From DATHWB01 sp035544575 (GTDB taxonomy: Bacteria > Actinomycetota > Acidimicrobiia > Spongiisociales > ZC4RG35): a DNA stretch of 64,000 nucleotides. The translations under genes were made by a program, and so were the position numbers. The notes below the pieces were generated by a model. That model saw nothing but the letters and a program-made list of their open reading frames with translations, ran no database searches and was not told where the DNA came from. Where the stretch lies: the NCBI GenBank assembly GCA_035544575.1, contig DATKEC010000129.1, positions 1-64,000 on the forward strand, in the 5' to 3' direction. Shown in pieces: positions 34,807-44,035 of this stretch (the stretch's first letter is position 1; each line of letters opens with the position of its first letter).

Positions 34807-36012
34807 TCAGTCCGAATCGGTGATGTCGCGCGAGACAGGACCCATCCGCCGCCGCCGCAGCAGCCCCATCGAGAAGCCCGACTCGGCCTCTTCGGCCTCT
34901 TCGTGACCTTCGGCCTCGGAGAACACGCTCTCGAGGAACTCGTCTGTGTCCACCTCGAGGTCGTCGGAGACTCCCATCGCCTCCGCCCACCAGCCTCCGC
35001 GACCTACCGCAGACGCGGGAATGGCCTCGCCGCCCTCGTCGTCTTGGGCACCAGAGCTTTCTTCCTCGGCGGAACTCGCGGCAGCGGCCTCGATCTCAGG
35101 GGACCAGGGGTCGGCCGACCAGGCGTCGCTCGGCGCGGCATCGGTGACGGGCTCGGATGCCCACGGACTCTGCGCCGGCTCGGCGACGGGGGTCTCGATG
35201 CCGATCGCCCAGTCTGGCTTGTCGTCGGCGAAGACGGCGTCGGCAGGGGCTGGCGCGGGCTCTTCGTCGACGGGGGCAACCGCGACCGGTTCGTTGAACC
35301 AACGCTCCGCCGACGGCGCGGTGGGAGCAATCGTGACGGGGCCGGGCACTGCTTCGATGAGCGAATTCCGCATGAGTTGTGCCACCTCGCGAGCGGCCCG
35401 GAACTCGGTGGTCCCCAGCATGCGAGCGATCTCGGTGACACTGGAGCCGCCTTCCAGGGACGAAAGCACCCGCCACGTCGGCGCGTTCACGGTGACCTCG
35501 GCGTCCCGCAGCTCGCGCACCATGCGCACTGCGAGATCCATGTCGGAGATCGTCTGTTCGATGTCGGCCCAGTCAGCGGCACGACGGTCCGCCTCGGCCA
35601 CGACCTGCTCGGTGTCGAATGCCTGACCCGTGGCGAACCGGGAGCCGGCATCGACGAGGAATTCGAACGTTCCTCCTCCAGGCTTGCGGATCCGGTAGAG
35701 CGACTCGACGACGTGCTCGCGGACGAAATCGGAGAATTCCTCGGCCGTCCGGCTTTCGACCAGGGCTTCGGGAAGGCTCACGGGGTCGCGGCCCTCGACG
35801 CGGCTGGGATCGATGATTCCCGATGCGATCGCTTGATCGAGGAAGTCGACGTCCAAGGACACGGTTGCCAGCGCCAGCGCACCCTCGTGGAGGTAGATGC
35901 GCCCATCAACTCCGCTCGTCTCGATGCGGAGACACCCGTTCTTCCCGGACCGTGCGAGCAGGCGCAGAACTTCGGGAAGCGGAAAGACTTCGATGTTGCC
36001 AGTCAGTGCCAT
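34807..36012 (-). CDS. DUF4388 (PATAN-like) domain protein
   Basis: The N-terminus (MALTGNIEVFPLPEVLRLL, GCLRIETSGVDGRIYLHEGALALA) is a DUF4388 domain, found in proteins linked to roadblock/GTPase switches, gliding and pili. Residues about 150-225 look like a winged helix (WRVLSSLEGGSSVTEIARMLG). The rest is Ala-, Pro- and acid-rich low complexity, then a basic end. The 401-residue protein has no signal peptide. A GAGGAGG ribosome site stands 11 bases before the ATG. Function is unknown; the prepilin peptidase next door and the conservon elsewhere in the window suggest a role in surface-structure or polarity control. Confidence 0.75.
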   Translation of the reverse strand: MALTGNIEVFPLPEVLRLLARSGKNGCLRIETSGVDGRIYLHEGALALATVSLDVDFLDQAIASGIIDPSRVEGRDPVSLPEALVESRTAEEFSDFVREHVVESLYRIRKPGGGTFEFLVDAGSRFATGQAFDTEQVVAEADRRAADWADIEQTISDMDLAVRMVRELRDAEVTVNAPTWRVLSSLEGGSSVTEIARMLGTTEFRAAREVAQLMRNSLIEAVPGPVTIAPTAPSAERWFNEPVAVAPVDEEPAPAPADAVFADDKPDWAIGIETPVAEPAQSPWASEPVTDAAPSDAWSADPWSPEIEAAAASSAEEESSGAQDDEGGEAIPASAVGRGGWWAEAMGVSDDLEVDTDEFLESVFSEAEGHEEAEEAESGFSMGLLRRRRMGPVSRDITDSD

Positions 36013-36150
36013 GTTGCTTGCGTCCTCCTCGGCTTGTGAAGAACTTCGGCGCTGCAGAAGGCCTCCTTAAGGGCTTTCATCCCTGCCGCCCGCCTGCTAC
36101 TGCCGAGTGCGCGCCAGGGTGAAAGACCGAAAACGGGATCACGGTTTCGC

Positions 36151-37248
36151 TCAGGGAATGATCCCCGCCTCCCGGGATGCCGCCACGTTGGCATTGTGCT
36201 CTTCGAGGGTCACGGCGAAGGCATGTGAACCGTCTTCGGCCGTGAGGACGTAGTACCGGAACTCGGTCTCGGCCGGGGCGGCGGCAGCCTGCAGCGCAGC
36301 CAGACCCGGGGCGGAGATGGGACCGGGCGGGAGGCCAGAAACGACTCTCGTGTTGTACGGCGAATCGAAGGAGACATCGATTCCGGCCGGATCCCGGATC
36401 CCCATCGCGTAGAGCACGGTGGCATCGATGTCGAGACGCGCTCCATCGATGAGCCGATTCCGGATCACCGAGGACACGATGGGCCGTTCGTCGGCGACGC
36501 GGACCTCGCTCTCGATCAGAGAGGCGATGATGATGCCCTGGTAGCGGCTGAAGCCGGCGGCCTCGAGCGAGCTCCAGTCGATGGCATCCATCCGCTGTTG
36601 CATGGTGTTCGAAAGGCGGCCCAGCATGTCTGCCGGGGTGGCCTGAGCGCTGAATCGATATGTGTCGGGGAACAGGAGGCCTTCCCAATCCATGAGCGTG
36701 GGCGCTTCCGGAAGTTCCGCGACGTCGGTCTCGACGAAACCCGATTCCAGAGCTTCGACGAAGAGCGACCTGTCGATGCCGGAAGCCTCGGCCAGCACAT
36801 CGATGATCTCGGTCACCCGCAGTCCCTCGCGAATCGTCACGTCGAAGACCACGATGCGGGGACCCGCCTGCAGTTCGACGATGATCTCCTGCATGGTGGA
36901 CCCGGTGATGAACTCATAGGTACCCGATTGGAGATTGGCGTCCACTCCGGCAGCCCGTACAGCCGTCTCGAACTGTGACGCCGAGCGGACGAGGCCGGCG
37001 TCACGCAGGATTTCTCCGATGGTCTCTGCGCTGGCTCCGGAAGGAATGACCACTTCGACACGACGGCCGGGTTCGATCTCGGCGAACTCTTCTTCTTCGC
37101 TGGCGGCGATGCCGTCGCCGACACGCTGACCGAGCGACGACGCCACCGACACGAGCGCAAAGCCGACGATCACGGCGACCGCCACGATCAGCACCGGGCG
37201 GAGCAGGCGCCACGGGGGCGGCGGGGGAGGAAGGTCTTGCTGGGTCAT
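36151..37248 (-). CDS. mltG: Endolytic murein transglycosylase MltG (YceG)
   Basis: Cuts nascent peptidoglycan strands at the membrane. The 365 residues have a proline-rich cytoplasmic start, one transmembrane helix (about 15-36), a LysM-like region (VVIPSGASAETIGEILRDAGL) and the YceG catalytic domain with EGLLFPDTYRFS, the catalytic Glu in ASLIESEVR and PYNTRVVSGLPPGPI. It follows ruvX by one base, the standard alaS-ruvX-mltG order. Confidence 0.95.
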   Translation of the reverse strand: MTQQDLPPPPPPWRLLRPVLIVAVAVIVGFALVSVASSLGQRVGDGIAASEEEEFAEIEPGRRVEVVIPSGASAETIGEILRDAGLVRSASQFETAVRAAGVDANLQSGTYEFITGSTMQEIIVELQAGPRIVVFDVTIREGLRVTEIIDVLAEASGIDRSLFVEALESGFVETDVAELPEAPTLMDWEGLLFPDTYRFSAQATPADMLGRLSNTMQQRMDAIDWSSLEAAGFSRYQGIIIASLIESEVRVADERPIVSSVIRNRLIDGARLDIDATVLYAMGIRDPAGIDVSFDSPYNTRVVSGLPPGPISAPGLAALQAAAAPAETEFRYYVLTAEDGSHAFAVTLEEHNANVAASREAGIIP

Positions 37249-37249
37249 C

Positions 37250-37684
37250 TCACTCTGGGTGATCGCGGTCGATCCGACGGGGCCGGTCGAGGAAGTGCCG
37301 CAGAATCACGGCTGCTGCGACTTTATCGACGTTCTCGCGCCTAGTTCTGCGTTTGGCACCGCCCTCCAGCATCGCCGACTCTGCGGTGGCCGTGGTGAAA
37401 CGTTCGTCGACGAACACGACGTCGATGCCCGTCAGCTCGGCAACCCTGGCTCCGAACGCACGAGCAGACACGGCGGCAGGCCCCTCCCGACCGGACAATC
37501 CCACCGGCATTCCGACCACGACGAGCACGGGCTGATACTCCTCGATCAGCGACACCAGCGCATCGTCGAAGTCCTCGGCAGCCAGCACGGTCACCGGGGT
37601 CGCCACGATTCGCAACGGGTCGCTGACCGCCACGCCGATCCGTGTCGAGCCCGGATCGAGGGCGAGGACTCGCCCGACGCTCAC
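37250..37684 (-). CDS. ruvX: YqgF/RuvX-family putative pre-16S rRNA nuclease
   Basis: RNase H-like nuclease thought to mature the 16S rRNA 5' end. The 144 residues have the acidic residues of the fold in LALDPGSTRIGVAVSD, GMPVGLSGREG, FVDERFTT and near the C-terminus in VDKVAAAVILRHFLD. GTG start overlapping the alaS stop (GTGA). Confidence 0.93.
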   Translation of the reverse strand: MSVGRVLALDPGSTRIGVAVSDPLRIVATPVTVLAAEDFDDALVSLIEEYQPVLVVVGMPVGLSGREGPAAVSARAFGARVAELTGIDVVFVDERFTTATAESAMLEGGAKRRTRRENVDKVAAAVILRHFLDRPRRIDRDHPE

Positions 37685-40293
37685 TGCAGTGCCCGGCCGA
37701 CCTCGTCCCGGGCGACATCGAGCGCGCTCGCGAGCTGGTCACCGCGTGGTCCCCCGGCCTGGGCCAGTTCCGGATCTCTCGACCCTCCACCACCGAGCAC
37801 GCGGGCGGCGGGGGCGAGCAGGTCCGAGGCCGACACTCCACGCCCGACGAGATCCTGACTGACAACCGCGATGAGGGCGCCTTTGCCGGACGCGGTTGCA
37901 CCAAGCACGACAACGCCTGAACCGAGGCGATCACGCACGCCGAGAGCCAACTGGCGCAGCTGGTCGGCGGCCAGTTCACCGACCGCGGCGACCACGGACC
38001 GTGTCTCGCCCACGCTGTCAGCGGTACCGGCGAGTTCGGCGGCCATCTCGCTCCGCCGCTGCGCGCGGATCGCGTCGAGTTCGTCTTCCAGCACCGCCAC
38101 GCGGTCCATCAGTCCGCGTATGCGCTCGGGGACGTCAGCGGCGGGAGCCCTGAGAACGGAACCCGCCCGGTCCAGGTGGCTCCGCACCGCGACGAGGTGG
38201 TCGTAGGCTGCCTCGCCTGTCAGGGCTTCCACCCGCCGAATGTTCGAGCCGATCGATGCTTCGCCGAGGATCACGAGCGGACCGACCTCACCGGCGGCGG
38301 AGGTGTGCGTCCCACCGCAGAACTCGACTGAGAACTCTCCCACTTTGACGACACGCACCGTGTCGCCGTACTTGTCACCGAAGAAGGCGAGGGCGCCCAT
38401 CTCCTTGGCGCGATCCTGGCTCGTGACCTCGGTGTGCACGTGCGAGTTCTCGATCAGCTTGCGATTGGCCTGTGCCTCCACCTCGCCGGTTTCCTCGCGG
38501 CTGAGCGCCGCGAAGTGGCTGAAGTCGAAGCGAAGTCTTCCCGACTCGACGAGCGAGCCCGCCTGGTTGGCGTGGTCGCCCAGGACGTCACGCAAGGCCC
38601 AGTGGAGGACGTGTGTGCCCGTGTGTGACTTGCGGATTCGGTCTCGCCTCGGACTGTCGATGACCAGATCGGCTTCCTGGCCGACGTGGATCGTTCCGGT
38701 GCGGACCGTTCCGCGGTGGCCGTGGAAGCCCTGGACCGCGTGCTGGGTGTCGCCGATGGCGACCGCGCCGGAATCCGTGGAGATGGTTCCGGTATCACCC
38801 ACCTGGCCGCCGGACTCCGCGTAGAACGGCGTGCGGTCGAGGAAGATCTCGACTTCCCGCCCCTCTTCGGCGAACTCGATCTGCTCGCCCTCCGCCACCA
38901 ACGCCAGAATCCGGCCGGAGGCCGCATCGCTCTCGTAGCCCACGAACCGGGTGGGGCCGGCGTCATCCATCACGGAGCGGTAGAACTCGCCGAGGACGGC
39001 AGCGTCGCCGCCCTTCCAGTTCTTCTTGGCCCGATGGCGCTGGGCATCCATCTCCGCGGTGAAGCCCGCCTCGTCCACCGTGGTGCCGCGCTCGGCCGCG
39101 ATCTCGCGGGTGAGCTCGATCGGAAACCCGTACGTGTCGTGCAGCTTGAACGCCACCGATCCCGGAAGCTCGCTACGCGAGTCCTCGAGTTCCGAGTCGA
39201 GCAGTTGGTGGCCGGATTCCAGTGTTCGACGGAACCGTTCCTCCTCGCGGGAAACCACATCGATGATCAGGTCGCGTCGGTCTGTCAGCTCGGTGTACCA
39301 ATCGCCGAGCGCTGCAACGCTGGCGTCGACGAGACCAGGGGTGACGAGTCCCGATCCCCCCAGCTGCCAGGCGTGACGAACCGCCCGGCGGATGATCCGC
39401 CGGAGAACGTATCCCCTCCCGTCATTGGAAGGCACCACACCGTCGGCGATGAGAACGCTCATCGTTCGTCCGTGATCGGCCAGGATGCGCAGGGAGACGT
39501 CACTCAGCGGGTCCGCCCCGTAAGCCACTCCGGTATGCGCCGCGCCCGCGTCGCGGACCGGTCGGATCGTGTCGATGTCGAAACCGGACGGAACGTCTTG
39601 AAGGACCATCGCCAACCGTTCGAGTCCCATGCCGGTGTCGATGCTCTTGCGGGGTAGATCGCCGACGACGTGATAGGGCCGGTCCTGGATGTTCTGCATG
39701 AACACGAGGTTCCAGATCTCTATGAACCGCTCCTCACCACCCCCGATCGGCCCGCCGTCGGGGCCGTGTTCGGGGCCGCGGTCATAGAAGATCTCGGCGC
39801 ACGGTCCACACGGACCAGGAACGCCCATCTGCCAGAAGTTGTCGTTGCCGCCGCGCTGGATGCGTTCGGCCGGAACTCCGACGTGGTCACGCCACAGCTC
39901 GGCCGCTTCGTCGTCCTTTTCGTAGGCGGTGTACCACAATCGCTCCGGATCGAGACCGTAACCCTCGGTCAGGAGCTGATGCGACCAGCGCATCGCGTCC
40001 GGCTTGAAGTAGTCCCCGAACGAGAAGTTTCCGAGCATCTCGAAGAAGGACATGTGGCGGGCGGTCGTGCCGATGATGTCGATGTCGATGGTGCGAATCG
40101 ACTTCTGAACCGTGACGGCGCGACGGTATGGCGCCTCTTCCTCGCCGAGGAAGTAGGGCTTGAAGGGCACCATGCCCGCGTTCACCAGGAGCAGTGTCGG
40201 GTCGGTGGGGATCACGGGCGCCGAAGGCCGAACGGTGTGGCCGCGCTCGGCGAAGAATTCGAGAAATGTCCGTCGTATCGAGGTCGCGTCCAT
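37681..40293 (-). CDS. alaS: Alanyl-tRNA synthetase
   Basis: The 870 residues cover all domains: the class II catalytic core starting MDATSIRRTFLEFFAERGHT with TTARHMSFFEMLGNFSFGDYF, a helical tRNA domain, the editing domain with zinc ligands in SHTGTHVLHWAL and EFCGGTHTSAAGE, and the C-terminal DHH-like oligomerisation domain ending GGGGSRDPELAQAGG. ATG start. Confidence 0.98.
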   Translation of the reverse strand: MDATSIRRTFLEFFAERGHTVRPSAPVIPTDPTLLLVNAGMVPFKPYFLGEEEAPYRRAVTVQKSIRTIDIDIIGTTARHMSFFEMLGNFSFGDYFKPDAMRWSHQLLTEGYGLDPERLWYTAYEKDDEAAELWRDHVGVPAERIQRGGNDNFWQMGVPGPCGPCAEIFYDRGPEHGPDGGPIGGGEERFIEIWNLVFMQNIQDRPYHVVGDLPRKSIDTGMGLERLAMVLQDVPSGFDIDTIRPVRDAGAAHTGVAYGADPLSDVSLRILADHGRTMSVLIADGVVPSNDGRGYVLRRIIRRAVRHAWQLGGSGLVTPGLVDASVAALGDWYTELTDRRDLIIDVVSREEERFRRTLESGHQLLDSELEDSRSELPGSVAFKLHDTYGFPIELTREIAAERGTTVDEAGFTAEMDAQRHRAKKNWKGGDAAVLGEFYRSVMDDAGPTRFVGYESDAASGRILALVAEGEQIEFAEEGREVEIFLDRTPFYAESGGQVGDTGTISTDSGAVAIGDTQHAVQGFHGHRGTVRTGTIHVGQEADLVIDSPRRDRIRKSHTGTHVLHWALRDVLGDHANQAGSLVESGRLRFDFSHFAALSREETGEVEAQANRKLIENSHVHTEVTSQDRAKEMGALAFFGDKYGDTVRVVKVGEFSVEFCGGTHTSAAGEVGPLVILGEASIGSNIRRVEALTGEAAYDHLVAVRSHLDRAGSVLRAPAADVPERIRGLMDRVAVLEDELDAIRAQRRSEMAAELAGTADSVGETRSVVAAVGELAADQLRQLALGVRDRLGSGVVVLGATASGKGALIAVVSQDLVGRGVSASDLLAPAARVLGGGGSRDPELAQAGGPRGDQLASALDVARDEVGRALQ

Positions 40294-40341
40294 AGAACGG
40301 GCAACGGTACACGGCCGGGCTGAACAGACCTCCGGGGTTTC

Positions 40342-40530
40342 TCAGCGAACCCGGATCAGGCGCCGCCGGGGTGGAGCCAGCAGCCGGGCGGTGAGATCGA
40401 GCACATCGGCACCCGTCCGGAGGGCCGCGGTTTTGACATCGGCCGGGTGCGGCCGCCGGCGCAGCGCCCTGACGGTGATGAAGCCCCCCAGGAGGAGACC
40501 GGTGACGAACCAGGCGAGCCGATCGAACAT
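40342..40530 (-). CDS. Small single-span membrane protein (DUF6167-like)
   Basis: The 62 residues have one N-terminal transmembrane helix (MFDRLAWFVTGLLLGGFITV) followed by a basic tail (RALRRRP, RRRLIRVR). Size, the MFxRxxWFxxG start and the place just upstream of alaS match the DUF6167-type proteins that precede alaS in actinobacteria, though this one is about half their length. The companion DUF948 gene usually found beside it is absent. Function unknown. Confidence 0.6.
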   Translation of the reverse strand: MFDRLAWFVTGLLLGGFITVRALRRRPHPADVKTAALRTGADVLDLTARLLAPPRRRLIRVR

Positions 40531-40542
40531 GACTGCCCGACC

Positions 40543-41811
40543 CTACTCGTCGCGGACCGGGACGATCTTGGCAACGGTCCCCTCCCACGTGAGCACATAC
40601 AACTCGCCGGCGGAGTCGACCCCGAAGCTGTTGACCTGTCCGATCCCCGTGAGCCATTCGGTGTGATCCTGGGGGGCCTCTCCGTCCCAGCGGAAACTCC
40701 GCAACCATCCACCGCACCAATCGGAGTAGAAGTACGTGCCCGCCAATTCGGGCATCGCCGCACCCCGATAGACCCGCCCGCCCGTGACCGAACATCCCTC
40801 GTCGTGGGCGTACTCGTGGACCGGCAGCGTCAGGTTCTCTGCGTCCGGGTCGCACCCCCGTTGAAAACAGGCTGATGCCTCCATCCGAATCCACCCGAAG
40901 TTGAGACCGGCTTCGTCGAGCGAGACCACGTTGATCTCTTCGAAGCGCTCATGACCCACGTCGGCGATGTAGATGAAGCCCGACGGCGGGTCGATCGCGA
41001 ACCGCCACGGGTTGCGCAGGCCGAAAGCCCAGACTTCGGGTGCGCCGCCACCGTTGGCGAATGGATTGTCAGGCGGGATCGCATACGGATCGCCGGCGTC
41101 GACGTCCAGGCGCAAGATCGACGACAGGAGCGTGTTCGGATCCTGGGAGTGCGCCGAGGCAGCACCTCCCTCACCCAACGACAGATAGAGCATCCCGTCC
41201 GGCCCGAACTCGATCATGCCCCCGTTGTGCCGGACCGTTGGCTGTTCGAAGTTCAGCAGCACTTTCTCGGTGGACACCTCGACAGCGGCTGCGCCGGGTT
41301 CCATGGTGAACTCGACCAGGCGAGTCGTGTCCGCCCCGTGGTAGTAGTACGCGAACAGCCGTCCGTTGACGCCGTGTTCGGGGTGGAATGCCATGCCGAG
41401 CAGACCCTGCTCGATGCCTCCGGAGTTGACCCGGTCCCGGAGATCGAGAAATGGGTCTGACAAAGGCGAGCCGTCGCCCCCCAACTCCCAGACGACGCCG
41501 GTGCGCTCGACGACCAGTCGCCGCTCTTCGCCGGGTGGGGAAAGGAGCAGCACCGGCTGGGAGAGGGAGTCCGTGACGGATTCGATGGCAACGCCGACGA
41601 GCGGGGCGGTGGCCTCGGTCGTGGTCGTCGTCTCCGGGAGCGTCGTCGTGGTGGTCGGCGGGGGGACTGTCGTGGCCGCCACGGTGGCCGTGGTCGTCGG
41701 AGCGATCGAGGCGAGGGTGGTGCTCGCCTCGTCTTCGACGCCGGCAGTGCACGCCCCGATCGCGAAAACGGCGAGCGTGATTGCCCACCTCCGGGCGGTC
41801 CGCCCAGTCAT
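40543..41811 (-). CDS. Lipoprotein, PQQ-type glucose/sorbosone dehydrogenase fold
   Basis: Exported soluble aldose dehydrogenase-like six-bladed propeller. The signal peptide ends in the lipobox IGAC (Cys about 21), so it is probably membrane-anchored outside the cell. A Thr/Pro linker with TTTTTLPETTTTTE follows. Family segments are GLLGMAFHPEH, VRHNGGMIEFGPDGMLYLSLGEGG, FGLRNPWRFAID, IADVGHERFEEIN and GGRVYRG. Length 422. Whether PQQ is made or imported is not visible. It overlaps the next upstream enzyme by 4 bases and probably oxidises a sugar for that pathway. Confidence 0.88.
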   Translation of the reverse strand: MTGRTARRWAITLAVFAIGACTAGVEDEASTTLASIAPTTTATVAATTVPPPTTTTTLPETTTTTEATAPLVGVAIESVTDSLSQPVLLLSPPGEERRLVVERTGVVWELGGDGSPLSDPFLDLRDRVNSGGIEQGLLGMAFHPEHGVNGRLFAYYYHGADTTRLVEFTMEPGAAAVEVSTEKVLLNFEQPTVRHNGGMIEFGPDGMLYLSLGEGGAASAHSQDPNTLLSSILRLDVDAGDPYAIPPDNPFANGGGAPEVWAFGLRNPWRFAIDPPSGFIYIADVGHERFEEINVVSLDEAGLNFGWIRMEASACFQRGCDPDAENLTLPVHEYAHDEGCSVTGGRVYRGAAMPELAGTYFYSDWCGGWLRSFRWDGEAPQDHTEWLTGIGQVNSFGVDSAGELYVLTWEGTVAKIVPVRDE

Positions 41812-42923
41812 ACGTAGCGAGCCAATTCCACCGCCGTGGCACGACACGTCTCGAGGTCGAGTTCGACGCCCAGACCCGGGTTGTCGCCGAGGACCAGCCG
41901 CCCGTCGCAGCGGATGGGCTCGGTCAGCATGAAGTCCCGCCGCTCCTCGGTCCACTCCGGCGGGTCGAGCGGGTATTCGAGAAACGGAGCCCCGCCGGTG
42001 CCCGCCGTCAGGTGGGCGTTGGCCAGGAGCGCCACACCGCTCCCCCACGTGTGCGGGCTGAACGTGTGGCCTGCCGAACGCACCGCGTCGGCCACCCGAC
42101 GCAATCCGCCGATTCCTCCGGTCACCGCCGCATCCGGCTGGTACACGTCCAAGGAGCCGGCATCGAGCATCAGCGTGAACTCGTGCAGTTCCCTCGTCAT
42201 CTCCCCGCCTGCGATGGGGATGCCGACCTCCTGGCGCAGCCGGGCCATCCCGGTGTGATCCCCGCGATGGAGTGGCTCCTCCATCCAGTACACCGATCGC
42301 GCCGCCAATTCCCGTGCCAGCGCCGCGACGTCGGTGAACGCCGGCGGCGGCGAGGTGTCCCAGGGCATCCGCCACCCCTGGTTGCAGTCCACCATCACGG
42401 CGACATCGTCACCGACTGCGTCGAGGACGGCGTCGAGCACGGCCAAGTCCTGGGACTGTTCCGGTCGGCCGAATCTGAGCTTGACCGCGCCAAATCCCCG
42501 CTCCACCACCGCCTCGACCGCCTCGACGGTCCGCTCTGGGCTGCGATGCGTGCCGAACGAGGCGTACAGGTCCAGCGTGTTCGTCTGTCCTCCGAGCATC
42601 CTCCAGATCGGCTGGTGGGTGAGCTTGCCCGCCAGATCCCACAGCGCGATCTCGAAAGGCCAGGGTCGTCCGTCGAGAAATGCGATGTTGTCCAGGACCG
42701 CATCGTGCCGATCGAGTTCGAGGGGATCGGCCCCGATGAACAGGTGCTCGTAGTCGACCAGTCCGCGAAACGGGTCGCCCACTCCGAGTCCTTCGGCGCC
42801 GCTGTCGTCGATGACGCGCACGACGGCGACCGGGAAAGCCCGGCGGGGCTGGGTGTCCCATGCCGCCGGGAAGGGCGGGTCCAGCCCGAAGCGGTGATGG
42901 CTGACGACGATTCTCTCGATCAT
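41808..42923 (-). CDS. Enolase-superfamily (mandelate racemase/muconate cycloisomerase) enzyme
   Basis: Divalent-metal enzyme that abstracts a proton next to a carboxylate; likely a sugar-acid dehydratase or epimerase, substrate unknown. The 371 residues show the metal ligands Asp179 (VDCNQGW), Glu215 (WMEEPL) and Glu241 (GGEM), the base region Lys148-Leu-Arg150 and a mandelate-racemase-type His291 (FSPHTWGSG). The second Lys of the usual KxK is Arg. The ATG at 42923 overlaps the dehydrogenase stop (ATGA). Confidence 0.88.
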   Translation of the reverse strand: MIERIVVSHHRFGLDPPFPAAWDTQPRRAFPVAVVRVIDDSGAEGLGVGDPFRGLVDYEHLFIGADPLELDRHDAVLDNIAFLDGRPWPFEIALWDLAGKLTHQPIWRMLGGQTNTLDLYASFGTHRSPERTVEAVEAVVERGFGAVKLRFGRPEQSQDLAVLDAVLDAVGDDVAVMVDCNQGWRMPWDTSPPPAFTDVAALARELAARSVYWMEEPLHRGDHTGMARLRQEVGIPIAGGEMTRELHEFTLMLDAGSLDVYQPDAAVTGGIGGLRRVADAVRSAGHTFSPHTWGSGVALLANAHLTAGTGGAPFLEYPLDPPEWTEERRDFMLTEPIRCDGRLVLGDNPGLGVELDLETCRATAVELARYV

Positions 42924-44035
42924 CCGGACCACCAGTCGCACACGATCCCTGCCACGTCTGCGATGTCGCCCTCGGAGATGGGCCTGGCGTTGTTCAGGCG
43001 CATCGGCCGATGATCGATCGAGGCCATCTCCGCGGCGAGCGCCTGCCTGGTGGGCTGTGGCCACTTCTCGAGCTCGGGGCAAAATCCCACCGCGTCGAGC
43101 ATCTCGTCGATGGCGGCGATCAGTCCGTCTGGCGCTCCGCCTGGGACGAGCCGCCGGGCCAGCCCCGTATAGGCGTCCGAGGCCCCGGCCAGAGTCCAGG
43201 CGAGACCGGCGCGGAGCCCGAGCATCACCGCCAGCCCGTGTGGGATCACTCCGAGGGAGCCCAGAGCATGGCCGACGGCGTGGCCGATCCCCGTCCCACC
43301 CAGATCGATCGCACAACCGGCTGCGGTGGCCGCCTCCATCACCGTCGACCGCACCGAGGTCCGATCGGGATGTTCGATCATGACCGGCAAGCCGGCCAGC
43401 AGCATGGCGGCCGCCTCGAACCCGAGGGCGGCGATCTCCGTGGTCGAACGCTGGCCGGTGGCGGCTTCGACGGCGTGGACGAACGCATCGAGCCCGGCAG
43501 CCACCGCCACCGGTCGAGGGACGGTTGCCGTCAGCTCGGGGGCGAGGACCGCGACCTCGGGCCGCAGTCGGTCGTCCCACGCCCACCTCTTGCGACCACC
43601 CTCGGAAACGATCGCGGTACGCGTGACCTCGGCTCCCGATCCAGACGTCGTCGGCACCGCCACGACGACCGCAGACACCGGGGGGAATGGCGACGCGGAG
43701 CCCAAGCGCTCGGAGAGACCTTCGGGATCGGACACGAGCCGCGCCGCCAGTTTCGCCGTGTCGATCACGCTTCCGCCTCCCACCGCCACCACCACGTCCG
43801 CATCGTGGTCGCGCAGAGAGCGGGCGAGAGCACCGACGGTGGCGGCCACCGGCTCGCCCCCCGGGACGAGCATCACCTCACACCCCAATACGGTCTCCAC
43901 CGGACCGCACACGCCAGCCGCAGCCAGATCGACGTCAGTCACGATCACCGGCTCTCCGCCCAGCCTTCGGATGATTTCGGGCAGTCCGGCTGCGAGGTCC
44001 GGCACGCGCTCGACGAACGCCGGCAGCCCGATCAC
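42920..44035 (-). CDS. Iron-containing (group III) alcohol dehydrogenase
   Basis: NAD(P)-dependent oxidoreductase of the Fe-ADH family, 371 residues. It has the NAD site VAVGGGSVIDTAK (83-95), VPTTSGSGAEVT, and the metal ligands Asp183 and His187 (GLDAFVH), His252/His256 (GHAVGHALG) and His266 (IPHG). The substrate is unknown; its neighbours suggest a sugar-derived alcohol or aldehyde. GTG start overlapping the rarA stop by 4 bases. It is first of three coupled catabolic genes. Confidence 0.9.
   Translation of the reverse strand: MIGLPAFVERVPDLAAGLPEIIRRLGGEPVIVTDVDLAAAGVCGPVETVLGCEVMLVPGGEPVAATVGALARSLRDHDADVVVAVGGGSVIDTAKLAARLVSDPEGLSERLGSASPFPPVSAVVVAVPTTSGSGAEVTRTAIVSEGGRKRWAWDDRLRPEVAVLAPELTATVPRPVAVAAGLDAFVHAVEAATGQRSTTEIAALGFEAAAMLLAGLPVMIEHPDRTSVRSTVMEAATAAGCAIDLGGTGIGHAVGHALGSLGVIPHGLAVMLGLRAGLAWTLAGASDAYTGLARRLVPGGAPDGLIAAIDEMLDAVGFCPELEKWPQPTRQALAAEMASIDHRPMRLNNARPISEGDIADVAGIVCDWWSG

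Noticed and set aside
36003..36080. 25-codon ORF before the DUF4388 gene, overlapping its start by 10 bases
   Set aside because: Its ATG has no properly spaced ribosome site, and the AAGGAGG at 36062-36068 lies inside it. Kept only as a remote leader possibility. The rest of 36013-36150 matched no known riboswitch.
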